A stretch of DNA of 64,000 bases from Corynebacterium caspium DSM 44850 (GTDB lineage Bacteria > Actinomycetota > Actinomycetes > Mycobacteriales > Mycobacteriaceae), in contig NZ_CP047118.1 in assembly GCF_030440555.1 (NCBI RefSeq), positions 496,001 through 560,000 on the forward strand, given 5' to 3'. Positions 46,704 through 56,022 of the stretch are shown in pieces (position 1 is the first letter of the stretch; each line of letters starts with the position of its first letter). Under the pieces are notes generated by a model. The model was not told the DNA's origin. It worked only from the letters and a program-made list of their open reading frames with translations, and made no database searches. Both the position numbers and the translations under genes were made by a program.

Positions 46704-46803
46704 GGGCCCTCCGAGGTGGTGCGGATATGTATTCTTCCTCACTCTAACGCAGATGATGCGTCAACCTCGGCAAGCGCGTCGCATGTTGGATACTAGTTAG
46801 ATG

Positions 46804-48236
<1,433 letters not shown>

Positions 48237-49529
48237 ATGACCTCCGATACCAACAAAGTTGTCCTGCAATACCCCGGTGGCGAATATGAGATGAAAATCA
48301 AGCAAGCCACTGCAGGTAATTCCGGCATTGAGCTCGGCAATCTGCTCCGCGAAACCGGCTATGTAACTTTCGATCCCGGTTATGTGTCCACAGGTTCTAC
48401 GGAATCGAAAATCACCTATATTGACGGTGATGAAGGCATTTTGCGATATCGCGGTTATGACATTGCAGACCTCGCTGAAAATGCCACCTTCAATGAAGTT
48501 TCCTATCTTCTGATTAAAGGTGAACTACCCACGGTAGAACAGCTGCATGAATTCAATCGCGGCATCCGTGTCCATACCTTGCTTGATGAAGACTTTAAAG
48601 CGCAGTTCAGCGTATTCCCTCGTAATGCGCACCCGATGTCGGTATTGGCTTCATCGGTAAGCATTCTTTCTACTTATTACCAAGATCAGCTTGATCCCCT
48701 TGATGAGGTACAGCTAGATAAAGCCACCAAGCGTCTGATGGCTAAGGTTCCCATGCTGGCTGCTTATGCTTATCGGGCTTCCAAGGGTGCTCCCTATATG
48801 TATCCAGATAATGCTTTGAATGCGCGGGAGAACTTCTTGCGCATGATGTTTGGGTATCCCACTGAGCCTTATGAGGTTGATCCCATCATGGTAAAAGCCT
48901 TGGATAAGCTGCTTATTTTGCATGCTGACCACGAGCAAAACTGTTCAACTTCTACGGTGCGCATGATCGGTTCTGCAAATGCCAATATGTTTGTAGCTAT
49001 TGCCGGCGGTATTAATGCCCTTTCTGGCCCGCTACACGGTGGCGCAAACTCGGCAGTTTTGGAGATGCTTGAAGATATCCAAAATAATCACGGCGGCGAT
49101 GCCACCACATATATGTCGCGGGTAAAGAATAAAGAGTCCGGTATTCGCTTGATGGGCTTTGGGCACCGCGTATACAAGAATTACGATCCCCGTGCGGCTA
49201 TCGTTAAAGAAACTGCCTATGAAGTGCTAGAGCACCTGGGCAACGATAAGTTGCTGGATCTAGCTATTAGGCTAGAAGAAATTGCGTTGAAGGATGAGTA
49301 CTTCATTGCGCGCAAGCTATACCCGAATGTGGATTTCTATACCGGATTAATCTACCGGGCAATGGGCTTCCCCACAGATTTCTTCACGGTTCTATTTGCT
49401 ATCGGACGCCTGCCAGGATGGATTGCTCATTACCGCGAGCAGCTCCAGACAAATTCGCGCATTAACCGTCCACGCCAGGTGTATACAGGTGTTCAGCAGC
49501 GTAAAGTAATTCCACGTGAACAGCGTTAA
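48237..49529 (+). CDS. gltA: Citrate synthase
   Basis: Condenses acetyl-CoA and oxaloacetate to citrate, the entry step of the TCA cycle. The 430-residue protein has the catalytic histidine regions GPLHGGANSAVLEML and GFGHRVYKNYDPRA, and DVDFYTGLIYRAMGFP near the end, all typical of type II (NADH-sensitive family) citrate synthases. Complete with normal length. It precedes fkpA, the order known in C. glutamicum. Confidence 0.96.
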   Translation: MTSDTNKVVLQYPGGEYEMKIKQATAGNSGIELGNLLRETGYVTFDPGYVSTGSTESKITYIDGDEGILRYRGYDIADLAENATFNEVSYLLIKGELPTVEQLHEFNRGIRVHTLLDEDFKAQFSVFPRNAHPMSVLASSVSILSTYYQDQLDPLDEVQLDKATKRLMAKVPMLAAYAYRASKGAPYMYPDNALNARENFLRMMFGYPTEPYEVDPIMVKALDKLLILHADHEQNCSTSTVRMIGSANANMFVAIAGGINALSGPLHGGANSAVLEMLEDIQNNHGGDATTYMSRVKNKESGIRLMGFGHRVYKNYDPRAAIVKETAYEVLEHLGNDKLLDLAIRLEEIALKDEYFIARKLYPNVDFYTGLIYRAMGFPTDFFTVLFAIGRLPGWIAHYREQLQTNSRINRPRQVYTGVQQRKVIPREQR

Positions 49530-49642
49530 AGCTAAAATTTAACCTGCATTCAGCGTCCACACAGTATATGGTGGATAGCTATGCCTCCGGTTGTCATGAT
49601 TTTTTCACCGGTGGTTCCCGATATTCAAGGAGACAAGTACGC

Positions 49643-50002
49643 ATGGAAAAGCCGCAGATTGAGCTGCCAACAGGTCCTGCACCCGAGAATTTGGTTGTAG
49701 AAGACCTCGTTGTTGGCGAAGGAGCTGAGGCTACCCCCGGCGCTACGGTCGAAGTCCATTATGTGGGCGTCGATTTCGCAAGCGGCCAGGAATTTGATTC
49801 TTCCTGGGACCGCAAGCAAACGATTGAGTTCTCGCTTGATCGCTTGATCGCCGGATGGCAAGAGGGCATTCCTGGAATGCGCGTAGGTGGGCGCCGTAAG
49901 CTTATTTGCCCACCTGAACTAGCCTATGGGCCCACTGGTGGAGGACATCCACTCTCAGGTCTAACCCTGGTATTCGTAATTGATTTGCTAGACGTCAAAT
50001 AA
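49643..50002 (+). CDS. fkpA: FKBP-type peptidyl-prolyl isomerase
   Basis: Small cytoplasmic prolyl cis/trans isomerase that speeds protein folding. The 119-residue protein has one FKBP domain: VEVHYVGVDFASGQEFDSSWDRKQTIEFSLDRLI and the signature AGWQEGIPGMRVGGRRKLICPPELAYG, LTLVFVIDLL at the end. Start ATG 49643 has AAGGAG ten bases ahead; ATG 49568 would add 25 untypical residues. It is followed by a strong terminator. Confidence 0.93.
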   Translation: MEKPQIELPTGPAPENLVVEDLVVGEGAEATPGATVEVHYVGVDFASGQEFDSSWDRKQTIEFSLDRLIAGWQEGIPGMRVGGRRKLICPPELAYGPTGGGHPLSGLTLVFVIDLLDVK

Positions 50003-50015
50003 CGTTTAGCATTAG

Positions 50016-50064
50016 CCGCATAATCTCTGTTTTGATTTCATTGCAGAGGTTATGCGGTTTCTTT
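50016..50064 (+). terminator. Rho-independent terminator after fkpA
   Basis: Stem 50016-50029 with 50044-50057 (14 positions with one mismatch), loop of 14 bases, then TTTCTTT. Confidence 0.85.
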
Positions 50065-50107
50065 GGTATTTATGGGTATTTTTTAATCTTCTGAGTATGC
50101 TTACGGC

Positions 50108-51016
50108 ATGAAATTTAGTGTCCTGGGGGCAACCTCGCTGCTTGCTTTAAGCGGGGTAGTCGCATTAGCGGTGAAATTTGGCTACCATCCGGTGGAAAGT
50201 GATCCGAATATATTAAATGCAGCCCAGGATCAAGTGTTTATAGCTGCCACCGCAGACAGCAATCTTGCCTGGCTCCCGGCTGCTAATGTGCGCACCACAG
50301 TGTTGCTACAAGCAGCTGAACAAGAAGCTACTGGCACTGATTACTGCCAAGATAGCCAATTTACATATGTGGATATTAAGCGCGGCAGGGTAGAAGGTAC
50401 CGCCGCTCAATTATTTCCCCGCCCAGCTTTAAGTTTGTCCAAATTATATATTGCTGATTATGTGCTGGAATATGGGACTTCCGATGAAATCCAACAGGCT
50501 TTATTAATGGTGCGTAATTCTGATGATGATATAGCTGAAAAACTTTATGAAAAATATCCTAATTCCATAGATGCTGTAGCTATGAAATATAGCTTATTTT
50601 CCACTTATTCAGAGCCTGCAGGATGGGGATATTCGCGCACCTCAACTTATGATATTGCCAAATTTATCACGCTCTTAGTGGAAAGCAATCCAGAGCATCC
50701 TATCTTAAAAGCGATGGAAAATGCTGCTGAAATAGCTTCCGATGGTACCCCACAAGATTTTGGCACCGCGGTGATCCCAAAGATAAAAGGCACTAAATGG
50801 GGTTGGTCTAATGATCACAACCTAGCTTCATCGGTAAGTTTTGGCCCAAATTTTGTAGTAGCTGCTGCGGTGACTGGCTCTGAAGCGCAATTAACCCAGC
50901 TAGTGGAATACCAGCTGGGTTTGGTTAGGAGTAACCCAAGTGTGCGCAGTTCCGAGGTGGCAGCACCTGGGGTAGAGACTGCAGCACCTGATGCGGAACC
51001 GCAGTCAATCTTTTAG
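50108..51016 (+). CDS. Secreted beta-lactamase-fold protein with degenerate motifs
   Basis: A 302-residue protein with a single N-terminal hydrophobic segment (LGATSLLALSGVVALAVKFGY), then a domain resembling class A beta-lactamase/serine D-Ala-D-Ala hydrolases: a SxxK-like tetrad SLSK (~position 118), a region corresponding to SDN that reads SDDD, and IKGTKWGWSNDHN where KTG is expected. The Asn of SxN and the KTG box are altered, so classical beta-lactamase activity is doubtful. A proline/alanine-rich tail follows. Exported; function unknown, possibly cell-wall binding. It is convergent with the DUF1906 gene (4-base overlap). Confidence 0.65.
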   Translation: MKFSVLGATSLLALSGVVALAVKFGYHPVESDPNILNAAQDQVFIAATADSNLAWLPAANVRTTVLLQAAEQEATGTDYCQDSQFTYVDIKRGRVEGTAAQLFPRPALSLSKLYIADYVLEYGTSDEIQQALLMVRNSDDDIAEKLYEKYPNSIDAVAMKYSLFSTYSEPAGWGYSRTSTYDIAKFITLLVESNPEHPILKAMENAAEIASDGTPQDFGTAVIPKIKGTKWGWSNDHNLASSVSFGPNFVVAAAVTGSEAQLTQLVEYQLGLVRSNPSVRSSEVAAPGVETAAPDAEPQSIF

Positions 51017-51930
51017 CTAGAAAGCCCGATTACCCGGAAGTGGGCGCGGAGCGCATCGAGAGCTAACTGCACTAGGTGCATGATTTGCGGGTTGCTGGAA
51101 AGCTGGGAAAGCTCTGGGGGTAATCCTTCAATGGTGGGACGGGTCCCATTGGTGATTCCCGGAATATTTGGGATGAAATTATTTACCGCATTGCCTGGCT
51201 TCCATTGACCCCAATCAGCGGCATAAACATGGTTGATATCTACGCTTATGCCATCAATTTTATCGCCCTCATTGCTAACTTGGTGCAGGGTAACTCGCGG
51301 GTGGATGCGCCCGCCAGAGCCCCAGTTATGTTGCCAGAAATATTGGCCTAAACCGTCTTTAATGGCCCAATCTATGGTGTTGTAATTGCCATAAATTCCC
51401 AGTTTATAGCCGGAAGCTTCTAGAGCAACTTTGAAGGCCTGCAGGTAGGGCCGTATTTGGTGCTCATATTGGGCCCGAGTTGGGTTGTCATCGATAGCCA
51501 CATAGATGGGCCGATTTTGGGGCCCTCCTGCGGCGGCGTGCAAGGCGATTGCTTGGGGAGCGTGGGCTGCAGCACCTGCGGCCCCACGTTTCCAATCGGC
51601 GGTTTCGGCTTTTCCAAATTGGTATACGCTGGCAACTTCTAAACCGTGGGAGGCAAAGGCGCGGGTTTCATTTAAGGTGACTGGCTTGCCGAGCATCCAG
51701 TTTTCGGTACCGGGGCGACGTTGGGAAACATAACGTACTGCGCCTATATATCCTTTATTCCGAATTGACTGCGCGGAGGGCACTCCGGCGGCGTAGTCAA
51801 TTACTTTGCCCAGGATGCGTCCCTGTGCAGTGGCTGTGGCAGGTGCCGTCGCTACGATACTTCCGGTAGCAATAGCAAATGCTGCGGCTTTTAATGCTTG
51901 ACGACGACTCATCGGGCTAAATTGCGACAT
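51013..51930 (-). CDS. Tat-exported DUF1906 glycoside-hydrolase-like protein
   Basis: A 305-residue protein with a twin-arginine signal (MSRRQALKAAAFAIATG ... TATAQ) and a DUF1906 domain (TIM-barrel, GH25-like, as in M. tuberculosis Rv2525c): GAVRYVSQRR, FASHGLEVASVYQFGK, PIYVAIDDNPTRAQ, LGIYGNYNTIDWAI and YFWQHNWGSGGRIHPRVTLHQVSNEG. Rv2525c-like proteins are linked to the cell envelope, but the reaction is unsettled. It ends in a helical tail. ATG 51930; ATG 51912 is also in frame. Confidence 0.85.
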   Translation of the reverse strand: MSQFSPMSRRQALKAAAFAIATGSIVATAPATATAQGRILGKVIDYAAGVPSAQSIRNKGYIGAVRYVSQRRPGTENWMLGKPVTLNETRAFASHGLEVASVYQFGKAETADWKRGAAGAAAHAPQAIALHAAAGGPQNRPIYVAIDDNPTRAQYEHQIRPYLQAFKVALEASGYKLGIYGNYNTIDWAIKDGLGQYFWQHNWGSGGRIHPRVTLHQVSNEGDKIDGISVDINHVYAADWGQWKPGNAVNNFIPNIPGITNGTRPTIEGLPPELSQLSSNPQIMHLVQLALDALRAHFRVIGLSS

Positions 51931-52238
51931 GGAAACACACCTTCACTTATTTAACATTGGCAACACTGGCAACATAAGTAACTCTAGCTCATGAGCCCGT
52001 TAAACCTTTCGATGAAGCTGCCCGGCTTATTCGATTCTCATAAGCTAATTTCCCAGGAGGTATTATAAGCTGCACTTGTTCAGCGCTAAGACCAGCAATT
52101 TTTTGTGGTTGGCATCACAAAATAGCAGGCTAGTTTGGTTGTGAAAATTGTAAATTGTTATTGCCGAAGAAACTTGACAATTTTAAAAGGCCACATCCAA
52201 AAATGGAAGTGGCCTTTGCTTAGGGTTAGAAATTAGGC
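51931..52238. promoter_or_regulatory. Intergenic region upstream of the DUF1906 gene
   Basis: 308 bases between two minus-strand genes. It carries the terminator of the upstream operon (52186-52217) and should carry the promoter of the DUF1906 gene. A direct repeat TTGGCAACA/CTGGCAACA lies near 51956-51973. No gene is supported. Confidence 0.4.
52186..52217 (-). terminator. Rho-independent terminator of the anchored-repeat ABC operon
   Basis: AAAGGCCAC (52186-52194) pairs with GTGGCCTTT (52209-52217); on the minus strand the stem is followed by TTTTAAAATTG. It lies ~20 bases beyond the last gene of the operon. Confidence 0.8.
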
Positions 52239-53537
52239 TTAGCGGTTGCGTCGTCCTAGCTGCACGCTAAGCAGTAGGGCTAGCCCGAGCAAGAGTGCGC
52301 AGGTACCCACTCCGATCAAGATGCCTACCCAGAAAGTAGAGGTACGCACCGGATTAGCTTTTAGCGCAATATCAGAGGTGGATGCATTAACTTGCTTGGC
52401 GGCGGTAGGCGTACCGCTGGGATTAGCATTGCTACCAGCGGCATTGGCACCCGCGCCTGCGCCTGCGCCGTTTTCAGCCGGTTTCACCGAGATTGCGGCA
52501 CCGCCGGCATTAGCGCCACTAGCAGCAGGAACCTTGATAGCCCCACTGCTTGCTGCAGCCATATTCATGGGTCCGCGCGGTGCTGTACTAATGGCATTAC
52601 TTATCTGCGCAGGAACTGCGGCGTTATGGGGATTAGTGCTGGAGTTAGTGCGAGAAGCATTGGCGGTATTGGCCGCATTATTTGCGTTTACGGTGGTTGC
52701 GGTGTTCGTAGTATTGGTTCCCGCAACAGGTTTCCCAATGGCCCCAAGGGTTTTATCAAGGGTTCCCAGAGCGCGGTCTACTGCACCGATCGACTGGCTG
52801 AAGTCTTTAATATCTTTAGCCATAGTCCCAAGTTGGCTGGTGTTATTTGTGCTGGAACTAGAGCTGGAAGAACCATTATTTGTGGCACCAGGATCACAAT
52901 CTTCACCTACTAGGAAGCGGGCTTGAATATCTTGGCTTAGCCCGCTAGTAGGGGAGACGCGGAAGGTGAGGTCATAGATGCCAGCTTTTTCGAAGAGGAA
53001 TCCGTAGTGCACGTGGGTGGTGAAATCGACGCGCATATTGGGAGCTTGGCTATCTAGGACGATGGTGGCGGCATCGCCAAGCATTCTTTGGTCCCAAATA
53101 ATTACTCGACCAGGGGCTTTATCGACAGTCATTTCCACTGTAGCATCGCGGCCAACATCGGCAGAGGCGGAAAATCCGAGCCAGGGTAGTTCTTGTTCTT
53201 GAGTTTGTGGTAAATACCAGCCATTAAAAGGCAGGCCTAAATCGGCTTCATAAGGCAATTCCCGAGCTACTTCTACTGCAAAAGTACCCGATGGATAAGT
53301 TTGTCCGCTTTCATCATCGTGTAGGCCGGCATCAGTAGCACTTATTGCCATATCTTGGTGCCCATGGGTGATTAAAGTTCTAGCACCCAAAGCATCTGGA
53401 TTAGCGGCGCAAGCAGTAATTGCATTAGCGGTAGGGAGGGTATTAAAAGGGCTTTCCGAAGTGACGAAAATTGGGCCACCTGCAAGTATTAAAGCTGCGG
53501 CAGCCACGCTGGCGCTATAACGACGAAGCGAAGACAT
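52239..53537 (-). CDS. Anchored-repeat (choice-of-anchor M) surface protein, gene 7 of operon
   Basis: A 432-residue protein with a signal peptide, one anchored-repeat domain (~46-225; conserved ITHGHQDMAI, GWYLPQTQEQELPWLGF and TTHVHYGFLFEKAG), a long Asn/Ala/Gly/Ser linker (~230-385) and a C-terminal membrane helix followed by RRNR. No LPXTG motif is visible, so it is membrane-anchored and reaches outward by the linker. The repeat domain family is the one associated with actinobacterial ABC transporters (TIGR03769). Function unknown; metal binding is my inference. Its last base overlaps the permease start. Confidence 0.82.
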   Translation of the reverse strand: MSSLRRYSASVAAAALILAGGPIFVTSESPFNTLPTANAITACAANPDALGARTLITHGHQDMAISATDAGLHDDESGQTYPSGTFAVEVARELPYEADLGLPFNGWYLPQTQEQELPWLGFSASADVGRDATVEMTVDKAPGRVIIWDQRMLGDAATIVLDSQAPNMRVDFTTHVHYGFLFEKAGIYDLTFRVSPTSGLSQDIQARFLVGEDCDPGATNNGSSSSSSSTNNTSQLGTMAKDIKDFSQSIGAVDRALGTLDKTLGAIGKPVAGTNTTNTATTVNANNAANTANASRTNSSTNPHNAAVPAQISNAISTAPRGPMNMAAASSGAIKVPAASGANAGGAAISVKPAENGAGAGAGANAAGSNANPSGTPTAAKQVNASTSDIALKANPVRTSTFWVGILIGVGTCALLLGLALLLSVQLGRRNR

Positions 53538-54397
53538 TAGTGAGATTCCTTTCGGAAAGCTGAATGCATAAGTGGGCTAAGCGCCCAGATGAGCAAGAAT
53601 ATAACAGTAAGGGTAAGCACAATGGTGGCACCGGCTGGAAGATCAATAGCCCAGGCTAGATAGATGCCAATAAATGATCCCGCAGCCCCGATACCTGCAG
53701 ATATGAGCATCATATGCTGCAAAGTATTAGTTAGCATCCGGGCAGTTGCCGCGGGGGTAATAAGTAAAGCCAGTACTAAAATATTGCCGACAGTGCGTAC
53801 CGAGATCACCACTGCGGCGGTAATAAATAAATACAGCGCGGCATCAAGAAGTAGCACTGGAATTCCCATAGCGCGGGCGGTTTCGCGGTCTAGGCATACG
53901 GCATTTAATTGCGGCCCAATAGCGATTACGGCTGCAATTACTAGCAGTGATACTCCTAGTCCTATGGTTAAATCCGTACGCGATACCCCGGTTAATGAGC
54001 CAAATAGGAAAGAAGTAAGCGAGGCTGTATAGCCTTCTACTCGGGATATAATTACCATGCCCAAAGCAAAAGCGGCGGCAAAGAAAATACCAATTACTGA
54101 GTCTTCTCTTAGTTGCCGGCGTTGGGAAAAAGCTGCAATTAATAAGGCTACTGTGGCTCCGGCTACTGCACCGCCTAAAAGCACAGATCCTTGTAATGCA
54201 AAGGCAATAGCTAGGCCGGGAAAAACTGCGTGAGATACGGCATCGCCAATAAAGGCTACGCCACGCAAAACTACATAGCAGCCAATAATGCCGCATACTA
54301 CTGCGGCAACGACAGACATCCCCACTGCACGCAAAAGGAATCCTAATTGCGGATTAGTGAGGTCATGGAAGAAATCAAGCAAAGAAATATCAAGCAT
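53537..54397 (-). CDS. Anchored-repeat ABC transporter permease (Zn/Mn type)
   Basis: A 286-residue ABC-3 (ZnuB/MntB-like) membrane subunit with eight or more helices. Characteristic segments are GCYVVLRGVAFIGDAVSHAVFPGLAIAF, EDSVIGIFFAAAFALGMVIIS and GNILVLALLITPAATARMLT. This matches the permease group of the anchored-repeat transporters (TIGR03770). It would form the import channel with the ATPase gene that overlaps it by eight bases. Substrate is probably zinc or manganese by family, and zinc is favoured by the Zur-like boxes at the operon start. Confidence 0.87.
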   Translation of the reverse strand: MLDISLLDFFHDLTNPQLGFLLRAVGMSVVAAVVCGIIGCYVVLRGVAFIGDAVSHAVFPGLAIAFALQGSVLLGGAVAGATVALLIAAFSQRRQLREDSVIGIFFAAAFALGMVIISRVEGYTASLTSFLFGSLTGVSRTDLTIGLGVSLLVIAAVIAIGPQLNAVCLDRETARAMGIPVLLLDAALYLFITAAVVISVRTVGNILVLALLITPAATARMLTNTLQHMMLISAGIGAAGSFIGIYLAWAIDLPAGATIVLTLTVIFLLIWALSPLMHSAFRKESH

Positions 54398-55121
54398 TAT
54401 GGCCCCCGATAGCAGCTAAGAGTGGCGAATTTGCGCTTACCCCAAAAGTATCCACCCATGGTTGGGTGGTGCTGCGAATTTCAGCGGCTGGGCCATCGGC
54501 GATAACGGTGCCGCGAAAAAGTACCAGGCGCTGGCAAGAGTGCGCAGCTTCGGCCAAATTATGGGTGGACATCAATACACTGCGTCCAGCGGCAGCAAAT
54601 CCTTGAAAAAGCTCCAAAAGGCTTTCAGTATTGGGGGCATCCAGGCCAGTAAAAGGCTCATCTAGGAGCAATAATTCCGGATCTGTAGCTAGTGCGCGCG
54701 CAATTAGTACCCGTTGGCGTTGGCCGCCGGAAAGTTCATAAATATTGCGTTCTGCCAGCTCTGTTAGACCCACCATCGAAATAGCTTTATCGACAGCTTC
54801 CCAATCTTTGATGCGGGGTCGGCGAAACCACCCAATAATTCCGGTGCGCCCAGAAAGTACAGCTTCGCGCACGCTCATGGGAAAATCCCAGGCCACATCA
54901 TGGCGCTGGGGAACATAACCAGGGGTAGAAGATAGCTGGCAGGTGCCTTTGCTTAGCGGAATAAGGCCTAAAATTCCGCGCAACATAGTGGTTTTTCCGG
55001 CGCCATTTGGGCCCAGCAAGCCCACAAATTCGCCTGCTTTTAGCGCCAGATTGGTATTTTCTACCACACTGCGTCCGGAAAGATTTATCGCCGCATCTTT
55101 GAGTTCTAAGACTGGAGTCAT
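54390..55121 (-). CDS. Anchored-repeat ABC transporter ATP-binding protein
   Basis: A 243-residue ABC ATPase of the metal-import type (TIGR03771-like). Walker A is GPNGAGKTT (~37-45), the Q-loop region is VPQRHDVAWDFPMSVREAV, signature LSGGQRQRVLIARAL and Walker B LLLLDEPFTGLD. It lies between the second small surface protein gene and the permease, and overlaps the permease gene by eight bases. It energises uptake with the permease. Confidence 0.88.
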   Translation of the reverse strand: MTPVLELKDAAINLSGRSVVENTNLALKAGEFVGLLGPNGAGKTTMLRGILGLIPLSKGTCQLSSTPGYVPQRHDVAWDFPMSVREAVLSGRTGIIGWFRRPRIKDWEAVDKAISMVGLTELAERNIYELSGGQRQRVLIARALATDPELLLLDEPFTGLDAPNTESLLELFQGFAAAGRSVLMSTHNLAEAAHSCQRLVLFRGTVIADGPAAEIRSTTQPWVDTFGVSANSPLLAAIGGHNA

Positions 55122-55131
55122 ATTTAACCTT

Positions 55132-56022
55132 TTAACTCCGTTTCTTTCGGATGCCTACCGCGATAAGAGCTAAAACCAAAACAGCAGCTGCTCCCAGCCA
55201 TAGGACATAACTGCTTTTGCCCTTTTGAGCAGCGTCGTTACCTTCCCAGGAGGTATCTCTGGCAGCTGAAGTATCTGTCCCAGTTCCTACTGCAAAACGT
55301 AAAATTCCTTCAGCCGAAAGTTCAGTGCCTTCTTTAGAAGTGGTGGTCATTTTGATATTGACAAGGTGAATGCCTGGTTCACTAAAAGTCCAGTTAGCGT
55401 GGGTATGGGCATTCATTTCTACAAAGGCAGACTGGGGGCCTTTATTTGTAGAGCTATAGAGCACCTCTGGTTTCTCAAAGCCACCGTTTTGGAGGAATAC
55501 CGCAAATTCTCCGGGGCCTTGATGGCCTGTAAAGGTCATATTTACCCCGCGAGTTGCGGCTTCCAGTAGGGAAGGCGATTGCGTATTCCAACCTAACCAG
55601 GGCACATCAGTGATTTGAGTTTGCGGAATTACCCACACCTGGCTGCCAGCTTTAGCTCCTACAAAGGAGTAATCGCTATTATCTGGCAAGGTTTGAATAG
55701 CGGCATCACCAACAGCAAAAACTAGATCTGCCGGATAACGCCATACTGGTTTTTCACCCGAATCATCTCGAACCAGCAGGCTTAAAGGCTCAGCTTGGCT
55801 GCCATCAAAAATAAGGCCCATATCGGCATGGCCAGCCTCCATTACCGCGGGAGTACCCAAAGAAGCAACTGTCTCATCAGCAGAAACTAACTGGGCTAGA
55901 TCAGCTCCAGTTTGGGCCAGTGCAAAGGGGGCAGTGGGCGTAGTGGTGGCCAAAATTATCCCGCTAATAGCGGTTGCGGCGGCTACTTTGCCAAAGCCTG
56001 CTATTTTCATCTTTTTAAGCAT
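55132..56022 (-). CDS. Anchored-repeat surface protein, gene 4 of operon
   Basis: A 296-residue protein with a signal peptide (~1-36), one anchored-repeat domain (~55-245) and a C-terminal membrane helix (SYVLWLGAAAVLVLALIAVGI) with a KKRS tail. The domain keeps EAGHADMGL near its start, VWVIPQTQITDVPWLGWNT in the middle and NAHTHANWTFSEPG near its end. It is the smallest and simplest member, close to the ATPase gene (10 bases gap). Start overlaps the binding-lipoprotein gene by eight bases, so translation is coupled. Confidence 0.85.
   Translation of the reverse strand: MLKKMKIAGFGKVAAATAISGIILATTTPTAPFALAQTGADLAQLVSADETVASLGTPAVMEAGHADMGLIFDGSQAEPLSLLVRDDSGEKPVWRYPADLVFAVGDAAIQTLPDNSDYSFVGAKAGSQVWVIPQTQITDVPWLGWNTQSPSLLEAATRGVNMTFTGHQGPGEFAVFLQNGGFEKPEVLYSSTNKGPQSAFVEMNAHTHANWTFSEPGIHLVNIKMTTTSKEGTELSAEGILRFAVGTGTDTSAARDTSWEGNDAAQKGKSSYVLWLGAAAVLVLALIAVGIRKKRS

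Noticed and set aside
51956..51973. TTGGCAACA/CTGGCAACA direct repeat as an insertion footprint
   Set aside because: Too short, imperfect and without any mobile-element sequence nearby.
52246..52926. 226-residue plus-strand frame inside a surface protein gene
   Set aside because: It is antisense to the Ala/Gly-rich linker of the anchored-repeat protein, where low complexity keeps frames open.
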